From: Ascidiaceihabitans sp.
GTDB taxonomy: Bacteria; Pseudomonadota; Alphaproteobacteria; Rhodobacterales; Rhodobacteraceae
Reading direction: 5' to 3'
NCBI GenBank assembly: GCA_023301665.1
Contig: JALZUL010000232.1
Location: forward strand, 1-13,681
DNA: 13,681 nucleotides
This document shows, one piece after another, positions 6,706 through 13,681 of this stretch (positions are counted from its first letter, which is position 1; the number at the start of each line of letters is the position of its first letter). The notes beneath the pieces were generated by a model. The model saw only the letters and a list, made by a program, of their open reading frames with translations. It was not told the DNA's origin and did not search any database. The translations under genes were made by a program, and so were the position numbers.

Positions 6706-8540
6706 GCGTTATCCTCGGTCGTCAAAAACCCACCAGATTGGCGGGCCCAGAATTCTGAATATAGGCCACCTTGAGCCAAAAGCTCGTGGTGATCGCCATC
6801 TTCGACAATTTTTCCGCCATCCAAAACCAAAATACGATCCATTTGAGCAATCGTAGACAAACGGTGCGCTATCGCGATCACAGTTTTTCCTTCCATCATA
6901 CCGTACAGCGTTTTTTGAATTGCGGCCTCTACTTCACTGTCGAGTGCGCTTGTGGCCTCGTCCAACAACAAGATCGGTGCGTCTTTCAAAATAACACGGG
7001 CAAGCGTCACGCGCTGACGCTGGCCACCTGAAAGCTTCACGCCGCGCTCCCCTACTTGTGCATCATATCCACGCCGGCCTTCAGGATCGGCCAAATCTTG
7101 GATAAATTCATGGGCCTCAGCTTGCCTTGCTGCAGCAAAGAACTCAGCCTCTGTCGCGTCAGGTCGGCCATAGAGCATGTTGTCACGCACAGAACGGTGT
7201 AACAGCGAGCTTTCTTGTTGAACCATGCCAATCTGCATCCGAAGACTATCTTGAGTAACTTGCCTGATATCTTGACCATCGACCAAAACTTGTCCGCTCT
7301 CGGGGTCATAAAACCGCAATAGCAATTTAACCAATGTCGACTTACCAGCCCCAGAGCGCCCAATTAGGCCGATCTTTTGGCCCGGCTCGATCACCAAATT
7401 TACATCATCCAAACCGCCCGTTTCGCGACCATAATGATGAGTGAGTCCTTTAAGTTCGATCCGACCCTTTTCCAGCCTCAAAGGTTTCGCATCTTTGGCA
7501 TCGACCAATTTAATCGGTTGGGCGATCGTCTCCATCCCTTCAGCAACAACACCAAGTTCACGAAAGAACGACGTCAAAGCCCACATGATCCAACCCGTCA
7601 TGGAATTCAGGCGCAGCGTCAATGCAGTTGCAGCAGCAACAACCCCAACAGACGCCGAGCCCTGCATCCACAGCATCATAGCCCAACCAACAACGCCAAC
7701 GATCAAGATACCGTTCAAAGAAACAAGCACGACATCCATGATTGTAAAAATGCGCATCTCTTTTTGAAAAGTAGTGCGGGTCTTTTCGATGGCCGCTTTT
7801 GCATACTCAAGTTCATAATCATTGTGTGCAAACATCTTGACCGAGTGAATATTTGAGTAAGCATCAACCACACGCCCTGTAACTGTCGACCGCGCATCTG
7901 ACGCGGCTTGCGAGGCAGGACCAACACGTTTCACGGTCCACATCACAAGCATGCCGTACATCACAAACCAGATAACAAGGGGCACCAGCAAACGTGGGTC
8001 AGATGCAGCGAGCAAAATTGCAGCGCCCAACATATATGCAAGTGAGAATGAGATAGCGTCAAAGACCTGGAATATGACCTCTCCCGCCGCTGGCGGTGTT
8101 TGCATTATTCTATTTGCAATACGTCCCGCAAAATCGTTTTCAAACCAACCGACAGACTGGCGCAAAACATGCTTATGGGCCCGCCATCGGATCAAGGTGC
8201 CAAAGTTTGGCAAAATCGTATTATTCAGCAAGACGACATCAAAGATTTGCAACACGGGCCGCAGTGTCAAGATTAAGACAGCCACAATGATCAACTCTGT
8301 CCCATGATCTGCCCAAACTTGTTTTGGGTCACCACCAAGCAAATCAACGATCCGACCCATATAATAAATCAAACCAACCTCAACCGCTGCGACAACCAGT
8401 GACATCAAGGCAGCGAGCAAAAATATAACTTTGAAAGGCTGGCTATAATTCCACAGGAACGGCCAAAGCTTGGTTGGCGGCACATCGCTTTCTTCATAAG
8501 AAGAGTATGGATCGACAAGGTTTTCGAAGAATCTGAACAT
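6702..8540 (-). CDS. ABC exporter half-transporter, subunit 1 (MsbA-like, TM-NBD)
   Basis: A half-exporter of 612 residues from the chosen start. The membrane domain occupies about 30-330 and the NBD the C-terminal 250 residues: Walker A GRSGAGKST (Lys400), signature LSGGQ (from 503), Walker B ILLLDEATS (Asp527 followed by Glu), switch His559 in AIAHRLS. Similar in length and layout to its downstream neighbour and clearly homologous to it, consistent with an old tandem duplication and a heterodimer. The open frame continues ten codons to an ATG at 8570; the ATG at 8540 (MFRFFENLVDPYS) is preferred because the extra residues look like read-through leader. Neither start has a good Shine-Dalgarno, and a TATTAT sits just upstream, so a near-leaderless transcript is possible. 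A 162-base gap with hairpins lies upstream. Confidence 0.9.
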   Translation of the reverse strand: MFRFFENLVDPYSSYEESDVPPTKLWPFLWNYSQPFKVIFLLAALMSLVVAAVEVGLIYYMGRIVDLLGGDPKQVWADHGTELIIVAVLILTLRPVLQIFDVVLLNNTILPNFGTLIRWRAHKHVLRQSVGWFENDFAGRIANRIMQTPPAAGEVIFQVFDAISFSLAYMLGAAILLAASDPRLLVPLVIWFVMYGMLVMWTVKRVGPASQAASDARSTVTGRVVDAYSNIHSVKMFAHNDYELEYAKAAIEKTRTTFQKEMRIFTIMDVVLVSLNGILIVGVVGWAMMLWMQGSASVGVVAAATALTLRLNSMTGWIMWALTSFFRELGVVAEGMETIAQPIKLVDAKDAKPLRLEKGRIELKGLTHHYGRETGGLDDVNLVIEPGQKIGLIGRSGAGKSTLVKLLLRFYDPESGQVLVDGQDIRQVTQDSLRMQIGMVQQESSLLHRSVRDNMLYGRPDATEAEFFAAARQAEAHEFIQDLADPEGRRGYDAQVGERGVKLSGGQRQRVTLARVILKDAPILLLDEATSALDSEVEAAIQKTLYGMMEGKTVIAIAHRLSTIAQMDRILVLDGGKIVEDGDHHELLAQGGLYSEFWARQSGGFLTTEDNA

Positions 8541-8702
8541 CACAGTGGGGCCTATAATAAGAGGTAACATGCATAAGATGGCGGTCCAAAAGGGCCACCC
8601 AAATAAGATTGGTCCGATTAAATTCGGTTATACCAAATCCCAAGATACATGTTGTACACCTCCAGTGTGATAGACGCCGGATACACCATCAACCGGACGT
8701 TG
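8541..8702. promoter_or_regulatory. Leader gap between cca and the ABC pair, with hairpins and tiny ORFs
   Basis: Must hold the ABC-pair promoter and any terminator of cca. On the minus strand there are two hairpin-forming segments, one with nested stems GATTGG/CCAA(a)TC and CCGA/TCGG (8607-8639) and one with arms 8580-8587 and 8592-8599 around AAAA containing one wobble and one mismatch. Neither is followed by a T run. A 10-codon minus-strand mini-ORF and a 33-codon plus-strand ORF (8569-8670) overlap here and cannot both be strongly constrained. No homology is recognised for either. Confidence 0.35.
8618..8650 (-). CDS. Candidate 10-residue leader peptide upstream of the ABC exporter
   Basis: The frame MYLGIWYNRI is preceded by a perfect GGAGG (complement of 8659-8663) eight bases before its ATG, a better ribosome site than either start of the ABC gene has. 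Its 3' half forms one arm of the hairpin at 8607-8639, the arrangement expected for translation-dependent attenuation. It contains two Tyr and one Trp. It may be a chance frame; a plus-strand ORF at 8569-8670 (33 residues, MHKMAVQKGHPNK onward) covers the same bases. Confidence 0.22.
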   Translation of the reverse strand: MYLGIWYNRI

Positions 8703-9857
8703 TCATCCTAAAAGCTGTGTTTTTGTTTTCTCAAACTCGGATGCGATCCATTCAATTTCAAGTTCTTTCAACTTTTTGCCCAAATCAGGCCCAGTAAATT
8801 GATCACTCAAATCCGCTGCTCGAACGGGAAACTTCATCTGCGAGGCAGCTTGAATTTCATCCACCACAGTGTCGAGTGGCGGCGTGCCCCCAAATGCGCA
8901 GCGCAAAGCATAAATGTTCGCAGCAACGTTGGCACCAAGCCGGTATCCCAACTCAGCAACAGGAGCCATTGATCCAATACCATCCCGAAACTCGTTCAGC
9001 TTGCGAGCCTGGGCCTTTGAGAGTCGCAACGTCTTTTCTAGTTCATGTCCACCCAAACACGCCAAACGCCGGATTGGATCAGGCCGAAGACCTAGTAGAT
9101 TTTCCACGTGAACCAAAGGACCTAACCACGTATCATCAGCCCCCAAGAGTACGGTATTTAAAACCCCCGTTTGGCGCATGCCCGCCAACGCCGGTGACGG
9201 GTCAGGTGCTGACAAGAGCTTGAGAAATTCCATCCCAATACGTTCGGCTGATAAGGCATTCAAACCCGCTAGATTGGATGCAATTGCGTTCAACGAGTCT
9301 GTGTCAAACCCTTGCTCAACAGAACCATACCACGCAGAAAATCGGAAAAATCTTAGCGTGCGTAAATAATCTTCGCGAATACGTTGGTCCGCGTTTTCAA
9401 TAAATCTAATGCGGCGGGCAAGCGCGTCTTCCATACCATTTAACGGATCAACAATTGTGCCATCAGGGCGTGCATAAAGCGCATTCATCGTAAAATCGCG
9501 ACGACGCGCATCATCTGCAATATCATTAGAAAACGCGACGACCGCACGGCGTCCATCCGTTTCGACATCGCGGCGAAACGTTGTGATTTCAAACGGTGTT
9601 CCCGATACAACGACCGTGACAGTCCCATGATCGATACCCGTTGGAATCGCTTTAAGACCAGCATCCTTTGCAAGCTGTATAACCACATTGGGGTGGGCAT
9701 TTGTCGACATATCGATATCGCTGGCAGCCTCGCCTAAAACAGCGTTTCGCACACAACCACCAACGACATATATATCATAACCTCCACCTTCAATCGCCGC
9801 GCACACTTGTTCGACCTTTGGGTCATTCAACCAAGGTGTTTGAGCCGGAAGTTTCAC
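8703..9857 (-). CDS. cca: CCA-adding tRNA nucleotidyltransferase
   Basis: Builds or repairs the 3'-CCA end of tRNAs from CTP and ATP without a template. It is a class II nucleotidyltransferase: GGCVRN (33-38 from the chosen start), metal-binding DID (47-49), then EITTFRRD, RRDFTMNAL and the nucleotide-recognition region IREDYLRTLRFFRF. The C-terminal part is the usual helical tRNA-binding region. The start is set at a GTG (9857) that overlaps the stop of the upstream Nudix gene as GTGA, giving 384 residues beginning MKLPAQTPWLNDP, close to the domain boundary. An ATG at 9875 would add six residues; the longest open frame (to 9959) runs deep into the Nudix gene and is unlikely. Poly(A) polymerase is a related alternative, but no second such gene is visible here. 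Confidence 0.9.
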   Translation of the reverse strand: MKLPAQTPWLNDPKVEQVCAAIEGGGYDIYVVGGCVRNAVLGEAASDIDMSTNAHPNVVIQLAKDAGLKAIPTGIDHGTVTVVVSGTPFEITTFRRDVETDGRRAVVAFSNDIADDARRRDFTMNALYARPDGTIVDPLNGMEDALARRIRFIENADQRIREDYLRTLRFFRFSAWYGSVEQGFDTDSLNAIASNLAGLNALSAERIGMEFLKLLSAPDPSPALAGMRQTGVLNTVLLGADDTWLGPLVHVENLLGLRPDPIRRLACLGGHELEKTLRLSKAQARKLNEFRDGIGSMAPVAELGYRLGANVAANIYALRCAFGGTPPLDTVVDEIQAASQMKFPVRAADLSDQFTGPDLGKKLKELEIEWIASEFEKTKTQLLG

Positions 9858-10447
9858 TGCATCTTTTCGGACCATGCCCGAAGCATACGCGCGGTCGCCC
9901 CCCAAATGTAATAGGGACCATAAGGAACTGCAAAATAGGATCGCATTTGCCCCCGCCAACGACGTGATTGAATGCTAAAATTGTTAGCATCTAAGACATG
10001 AGATAAAGGAACGCGAAAAACCTCCGCAACCTCACCAAATTCTGGAACAATCTCAAAATCTTCGCGTACTAGCCCAATAACAGGCGTGACTTCAAAACCT
10101 GTAACCGTTTCATGAGTTGGGAGCGTTCCCAAAACCTCAACTAGGTCGGTAGGTAGACCTATTTCCTCGCGCGCTTCACGCAAAGCAGCAGCGATTACAT
10201 CGGCGTCACCTTCATCCACCTTACCACCAGGAAACGCGATTTGTCCTGGATGGTGCTTTAAGGCCGACGAGCGTTTTGTTAAAATAAGCTCGGGTACGCC
10301 GTCTCGCACAAGAACGGGCGCTAAAACACCCGCTTGGCGCAAAGCTCGGTCCGGTTTAAGCTTGAAATCTGGATTCAAGTCAAAGTCAGACGAAGGTCTT
10401 CCCCCCTCGCCCAGCGCTGAGCGAATGGATGAAGCCAGATCACTCAC
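9854..10447 (-). CDS. Nudix hydrolase, CoA pyrophosphatase (NudL) type
   Basis: Hydrolyses coenzyme A or its derivatives at the pyrophosphate bond, on family grounds. The product of 197 residues has the NudL/UPF0035 signature just before the Nudix box (KHHPGQIAFPGG) and the box itself as GGKVDEGD...LREAREEIGL, including the one-residue insertion usual for this branch. Start choice: the longest frame starts at a TTG (10474); a GTG at 10447 gives MSDLASSIRSALGEG and overlaps the stop of hslO by eight bases (GTGAGTGA), which favours coupling, though its Shine-Dalgarno is weak. The gene overlaps hslO upstream and cca downstream, so the three are likely one translational unit. Probable role: metabolite clean-up. 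Confidence 0.88.
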   Translation of the reverse strand: MSDLASSIRSALGEGGRPSSDFDLNPDFKLKPDRALRQAGVLAPVLVRDGVPELILTKRSSALKHHPGQIAFPGGKVDEGDADVIAAALREAREEIGLPTDLVEVLGTLPTHETVTGFEVTPVIGLVREDFEIVPEFGEVAEVFRVPLSHVLDANNFSIQSRRWRGQMRSYFAVPYGPYYIWGATARMLRAWSEKMQ

Positions 10448-11426
10448 CTTTACTTTGTTCCACCTCAAGCCCAACCGATGCAGGGTCTAAATCATAGTGC
10501 ATCCCGCAGAATTGGCAGTCGGCAGTGACACGACCTTCTGCAGTTGTCATGGTTTGAATATCGCGCGCCGAATAAATTGACAGGCTTTGGCGAACACGAT
10601 CTTCCGAACAGGTACATCCGAACTTGACGGTTTGGGCATCATAGACCCTAGGCTGTTCTTCATGAAACAAACGAAGCAAAAGATCACTCGGCGGAACCTG
10701 TGGGCCAATCAGCTCTAATTCCTCAACTGTATCAAGCAGGATGTTTACGCGTGACCAATTTTCAGACGCGTCCCCGTCAAGCAAATCGTCGGCCTGTAGC
10801 ACAGTGCCCGATCCATCGGCATCAGCAACGAGCGGTGATGCTTTGGGCATGTGCTGCAACATAATACCACCCGCCCGCCAATGTTCAGGCTGACCTGGCT
10901 CAACTGACCGCCCGAAAGATAATGAAAATTTCGTAGGCAATTGTTCGGATTGAGCGAAATATGCCTCGGCACAAGCGGCCAAGGAACCACCTTCAAGTGG
11001 TGCGATACCTTGATAAGGGGTCATGCCTTTACCCTGATCGATCATGATCGCAAAATACCCTTCACCGACCTGCTCAAAGGGTTCAGCATCGGTTAGTTTT
11101 TCTGCATCATAACTTGCATACGCCCGAATACGAGCAGGGGTACCATCCTTTTCAGGGCCGTAATAATCGGTTGCAATCATGCGTACAGCACCTTTGGCCT
11201 GCACCTGCAAAGACAGTTTCCAACGCAACTTAACAGTTTGCCCAATCAAAGCCGTTAACACGGCCATCTCCGCTACAAGCGCTTCAACCTGTGGTGGGTA
11301 TTCATGCTGTTTCAAGATACCATCCAAAGCGCCATCAAGACGCGCCACGCGTCCACGAATGTCAGATGCATCCAGTTGAAATGGTAGAACAGTATCGTCC
11401 CACGCGATCTTGTTTGCGAGTGTCAT
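10440..11426 (-). CDS. hslO: Redox-regulated molecular chaperone Hsp33
   Basis: Cytoplasmic holdase that binds unfolding proteins when oxidised. The 328-residue product (starting MTLANKIAWDD) ends with the zinc-switch cysteines in the order CxC (C271, C273) and CxxC (C304, C307), 30 residues apart, exactly the Hsp33 pattern; oxidation of these to disulfides activates the chaperone. The ATG at 11426 has AAGGAAAC (complement of 11431-11438) in good position, so the 20-residue upward extension of the frame is rejected. First gene of an overlapping set with the NudL-type hydrolase and cca; divergent from a second Nudix gene. Confidence 0.94.
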   Translation of the reverse strand: MTLANKIAWDDTVLPFQLDASDIRGRVARLDGALDGILKQHEYPPQVEALVAEMAVLTALIGQTVKLRWKLSLQVQAKGAVRMIATDYYGPEKDGTPARIRAYASYDAEKLTDAEPFEQVGEGYFAIMIDQGKGMTPYQGIAPLEGGSLAACAEAYFAQSEQLPTKFSLSFGRSVEPGQPEHWRAGGIMLQHMPKASPLVADADGSGTVLQADDLLDGDASENWSRVNILLDTVEELELIGPQVPPSDLLLRLFHEEQPRVYDAQTVKFGCTCSEDRVRQSLSIYSARDIQTMTTAEGRVTADCQFCGMHYDLDPASVGLEVEQSKGE

Positions 11427-11464
11427 AGGGGTTTCCTTATGCGCCAGCCCTTGGCATATCGCGT

Positions 11465-11473
11465 CTATATAGG
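11465..11473 (-). promoter_or_regulatory. Candidate heat-shock-type -10 element for hslO
   Basis: On the minus strand, CCTATATAG (preceded by CC) lies about 40 bases upstream of the hslO start and resembles the alphaproteobacterial RpoH -10 consensus CYTATNTNNG. No good CTTG-type -35 box is found at the matching distance, so the call rests on one half-site and on hslO being a heat-shock gene elsewhere. Confidence 0.25.
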
Positions 11474-11507
11474 GGCGACAACCCAAACAAAAAGAGGGAA
11501 ATCACTT

Positions 11508-11948
11508 ATGATGCGTCGATTTGGTAAACCACCACTTTCTAACAAACGCTATGTGATGCGGCCTGGGGCTTATGCCATCCTGCCTTTGCAAAAAAGGTTG
11601 TTGCTTACAGCGCAAGCAAATGAGCACGTTGACCTACAATTGCCAGGCGGTGGAATCGATGCCGGTGAAAACCCGATCCAAGCTCTCTATCGTGAAGTTA
11701 TGGAAGAAACGGGATGGCATATTTCATCCCCGAAACGCTTAGGCGCATTCCGTCGATTCGTGTTTATGCCGGAATATAATCTGTGGGCTGAAAAGGTTTG
11801 CCATGTCTATGTTGCCAAACCAGTACTTCAAATCTCTGACCCTTTAGAACCGGACCACTTCACAACGGTTTTGGACCCTTCAGAAGCAGCCGCTACATTG
11901 GGAAATGACGGTGATCGGCATTTCGTGGAAAAGTACTTTCATTTGTAA
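11508..11948 (+). CDS. Nudix hydrolase
   Basis: The 147-residue product has a perfect Nudix box, G(x5)E(x7)REVMEETGW, in PGGGIDAGENPIQALYREVMEETGW at about 64-88, so it binds Mg2+ and hydrolyses a nucleoside-diphosphate-linked substrate. The substrate cannot be named: it lacks the HPGQIAFPGG signature of the NudL-type neighbour. The start is the ATG at 11508 behind GAGGG (11494-11498); a second ATG follows directly at 11511, and a longer frame to 11439 overlaps the divergent hslO leader and is rejected. It converges on the phosphatase gene with only two bases between stops. Confidence 0.88.
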   Translation: MMRRFGKPPLSNKRYVMRPGAYAILPLQKRLLLTAQANEHVDLQLPGGGIDAGENPIQALYREVMEETGWHISSPKRLGAFRRFVFMPEYNLWAEKVCHVYVAKPVLQISDPLEPDHFTTVLDPSEAAATLGNDGDRHFVEKYFHL

Positions 11949-11950
11949 GT

Positions 11951-13219
11951 TTACCCATCAAATTCAAATAGAATACCCGACACATCATCAGGAAAGTCAT
12001 CACTCCCTGCAAAGGATGTTAGGTTCCAGATAAGTGAATCAAAAAACGCGGGTCCTTTAACATGACTGAGTTCTTGCATGAGTTTTTCCAACCCATCTTC
12101 CTCGAACATGTCACCTTCCGGGTTAGGGCATTCCGTTACACCGTCTGACAATATTAGAATCCTATCACCTTTGTGCAATTGGATCTCAAATTGCTCAAAA
12201 GTTACCCCCGACACCAAACCAACCGGAAACCCACCTGTCCCATTCTGTTCAACAGAACCATCTGCCCGCTGAATTGCAGGATGTGGATGACCTGCTTGTG
12301 CCATGACCATTTTACCATTGGTCAAATTCACATCAGCCAGCAATAGTGTGAAATAATGCTCAGTCTCCATTTCATCTAGAACAAGATCATTTAGCACTTC
12401 GATTACCTTGCTTGGAGGCAAAGACCGATAACTCCCATCTGCCAAACGCTCCAATGCAACATTTTGATCGAGAGCCGAAGATGACAGATACCCTGCCAGC
12501 CGCGCCGTCATTAAAGCCGAACTGATACCATGCCCTGATACGTCAATTGCAAACAATCCTAAGTGGTCTTCAGCTGCAGGATAGAATCCAACCAGATCGC
12601 CTCCAACACGGCCACTTGATCGCAAGAGCAAAGAAAGCTCAGCATTATCGAATGATTTCTGACGTTCACGAACCAAGGATTCTTGAAGTTTTTTAGCTTC
12701 CATTAAGTCACTATCAAGTGAATCATACACGCGCTGTAACTCATCTAAAGTATCGCTGATAACTCGGTTCTTTTGAGTGAGTTCTCGCTGCATATCCAGA
12801 ATACGTTCGCCCGCTAAAATTCGTGCCCGTAATTCGTCGGCATTGATCGGCTTCGTTAAAAAATCGTCGGCACCAGAACGAAGACCTTCAGTAACTTCAT
12901 CTTTTTCGCTTTTGGAGGTCAGCAGAATGAAATACCCGTAGTCATCATGCGCTAAATTGCGAAAAGACTGACAAAACTCCAAACCATTCATCCCCGGCAT
13001 CATCCAGTCACTCAACACTATGTCTGGTTGGTCAGCCTTACACATTTCTAAAGCTTGTTCGCCACTCTCAGCCTCTCGAACTTCGAAACCCCAGCGATTT
13101 ACTAAGCTCGTGAGAATTTTGCGTTGCAACTTACTATCGTCGACAACCAAGATGCTGCGTCCAGCTCCAATTGGATCTGACACACAATTATCGTCGCGCA
13201 TTAATGTAAGTGCCGTCAT
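11951..13219 (-). CDS. Response regulator with PPM/SpoIIE-type serine phosphatase output
   Basis: A 422-residue cytoplasmic signalling protein in three parts. A receiver domain (about 22-140) has acidic pair D27-D28, phosphoacceptor Asp71 in VLSDWMMPG and Lys123 in FLTKP. A predicted coiled-coil linker follows at about 140-190. The C-terminal PPM/SpoIIE-like phosphatase (about 195-420) has metal-site Asp208 in GGDLVG, Asp226 in AIDVSGHG, ILSDGVTE, and D411-D412 in PDDVSG. Such proteins dephosphorylate an anti-anti-sigma (STAS) protein when the receiver is phosphorylated. Rhodobacter capsulatus RbaY, which influences gene transfer agent production, has this architecture, so orthology is plausible but unproven, and no STAS or anti-sigma gene is in the window. 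The start at 13219 has GGAAG (complement of 13227-13231) seven bases upstream; an earlier TTG at 13240 is less likely. Divergent from an Hpt gene. Confidence 0.92.
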   Translation of the reverse strand: MTALTLMRDDNCVSDPIGAGRSILVVDDSKLQRKILTSLVNRWGFEVREAESGEQALEMCKADQPDIVLSDWMMPGMNGLEFCQSFRNLAHDDYGYFILLTSKSEKDEVTEGLRSGADDFLTKPINADELRARILAGERILDMQRELTQKNRVISDTLDELQRVYDSLDSDLMEAKKLQESLVRERQKSFDNAELSLLLRSSGRVGGDLVGFYPAAEDHLGLFAIDVSGHGISSALMTARLAGYLSSSALDQNVALERLADGSYRSLPPSKVIEVLNDLVLDEMETEHYFTLLLADVNLTNGKMVMAQAGHPHPAIQRADGSVEQNGTGGFPVGLVSGVTFEQFEIQLHKGDRILILSDGVTECPNPEGDMFEEDGLEKLMQELSHVKGPAFFDSLIWNLTSFAGSDDFPDDVSGILFEFDG

Positions 13220-13300
13220 AAAATTGCTTCCAGAACCCAAGAGATACCAGTGGTGGATAGACGCTGCACATTAACGGCTCATGAAAGACATCATTTTACA

Positions 13301-13316
13301 GATTAAATTTTTAATC
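13301..13316. promoter_or_regulatory. Inverted repeat in the divergent phosphatase/Hpt promoter region
   Basis: GATTAAA-TT-TTTAATC (13301-13316) is a perfect 7-base inverted repeat in the 142-base gap between the divergent phosphatase and Hpt genes. It is 45 bases upstream of the Hpt ATG and about 80 bases from the phosphatase start, so it could control either or both. Also in the gap, TTAACGGCTCATGAA (13271-13285) is one mismatch from the CtrA pattern TTAA-N7-TTAA. Without other data both remain candidate sites. Confidence 0.35.
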
Positions 13317-13361
13317 AGTCGTCTTTTTTTAATACTCTCACCACAATCTAAGATCACCGAA

Positions 13362-13681
13362 ATGAAAGAGTTAGCCGTGATAGATTGGAACCAAGTTAAA
13401 CGTTTAAGAGATGATGTTGGTCATGACGAGTTTGACGAAATCATCGAATTATTCTTGGAAGAAGTGGAGAGCATTGTCGAAAAATTACGTGGACCACTCA
13501 TCTTGGACGAATTGGAAAATGACCTTCACTCTCTGAAAGGTAGCGCTATGAACTTAGGTTTCAAAAGCTTCTCTCAACTGTGCTTTGACGGCGAAAAACA
13601 AGCCGGCTTAGGGAATCCAGCGAGCATCGACATTCCGGCCATAATATCTAGCTTTGATTCCTCGAAAGCAGCATTTTTGTC
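13362..13681 (+). CDS. Hpt-domain phosphotransfer protein (partial, runs off right edge)
   Basis: The frame stays open to the end of the window (about 106 residues). It reads VIDWNQVKRLRDDVG..., an all-helical start typical of small Hpt proteins, with the phosphoacceptor in DLHSLKGSAMNLGF (His56 from the ATG). It would carry a phosphoryl group between a hybrid histidine kinase and a receiver, most simply that of the divergent phosphatase protein. Start choice: ATG at 13362, or a GTG at 13377 giving MIDWNQVKRLR with the purine-rich AAAGAG six bases upstream; the second fits the usual domain start well. Only the extreme C-terminus is missing if it is a single-domain Hpt; a larger protein cannot be excluded. 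Confidence 0.85.
   Translation, partial: MKELAVIDWNQVKRLRDDVGHDEFDEIIELFLEEVESIVEKLRGPLILDELENDLHSLKGSAMNLGFKSFSQLCFDGEKQAGLGNPASIDIPAIISSFDSSKAAFL

Noticed and set aside
7377..7856. Plus-strand frame of 159 codons inside the first ABC gene
   Set aside because: Antisense shadow of a conserved membrane and ATP-binding coding region; no recognisable motif.
4873..8540. Degenerate ATP site in one ABC subunit, as in asymmetric heterodimeric exporters
   Set aside because: Walker A, signature, Walker B glutamate and switch histidine are present in both subunits.
9858..9959. N-terminal extension of the CCA-adding enzyme to 418 residues
   Set aside because: It lies wholly within the Nudix gene, is not typical of the family, and the GTGA overlap gives a better start.
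1..13681. Mobile element, prophage, CRISPR array, tRNA or rRNA
   Set aside because: No transposase, integrase, phage gene, spaced repeat array or tRNA cloverleaf was seen on either strand by reading; this was not checked with a dedicated scan.

Overview
The window looks like chromosomal DNA from a marine alphaproteobacterium of the Rhodobacterales (Roseobacter-type). This is inferred from protein character (the GDPYHCQCQKT-type ferrochelatase, a paired ABC exporter, NudL-type CoA pyrophosphatase, Hsp33, and a receiver-PPM phosphatase beside an Hpt protein), not from a database search. Base composition is fairly AT-balanced for that group. There are no rRNA or tRNA genes, insertion sequences, prophage genes or CRISPR arrays. 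Most of it reads as ordinary core genome; the unusual material lies in the short intergenic gaps.

Layout. (1) 78-1151 (+) is hemH, ferrochelatase, converging through a shared hairpin terminator on a 60-residue secreted/membrane micro-protein (1249-1431, -). That micro-gene has a structured leader that may contain a cysteine-rich upstream mini-ORF. (2) 1571-3502 is a cell-envelope group: a Tat-type L,D-transpeptidase (-), a divergent CAP/SCP-domain lipoprotein (+), and a second, lipoprotein L,D-transpeptidase (-). (3) 3580-11426 is a long minus-strand block. Read in transcription order it is hslO (Hsp33), a NudL-type Nudix hydrolase, CCA-adding enzyme, two half-size ABC exporters and a TrmA/RlmD-type 23S rRNA uracil methyltransferase. 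The first three overlap at their ends, and so do the two ABC genes, so each set is probably translationally coupled. (4) 11508-11948 (+) is a second, unrelated Nudix hydrolase, divergent from hslO. (5) 11951-13219 (-) is a receiver-coiled coil-PPM/SpoIIE phosphatase, divergent from an Hpt phosphotransfer protein that runs off the right edge (13362 onward, +). Together these look like a phosphorelay feeding a partner-switching (anti-sigma / anti-anti-sigma) circuit, comparable to Rhodobacter capsulatus RbaY.

How they work together. Group 2 points to peptidoglycan remodelling and outer-membrane anchoring. Group 3 mixes redox-stress protein quality control, nucleotide clean-up, tRNA 3'-end maturation, export and rRNA modification. 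Group 5 is signalling. Most likely to be undescribed are the hemH-adjacent micro-protein with its leader, the 162-base gap in front of the ABC pair with its small ORFs and hairpins, and the Hpt/PPM signalling pair. Start codons were adjusted from the longest open frame wherever ribosome-binding sites, gene overlaps or domain boundaries favoured a downstream start; alternatives are given in the entries.
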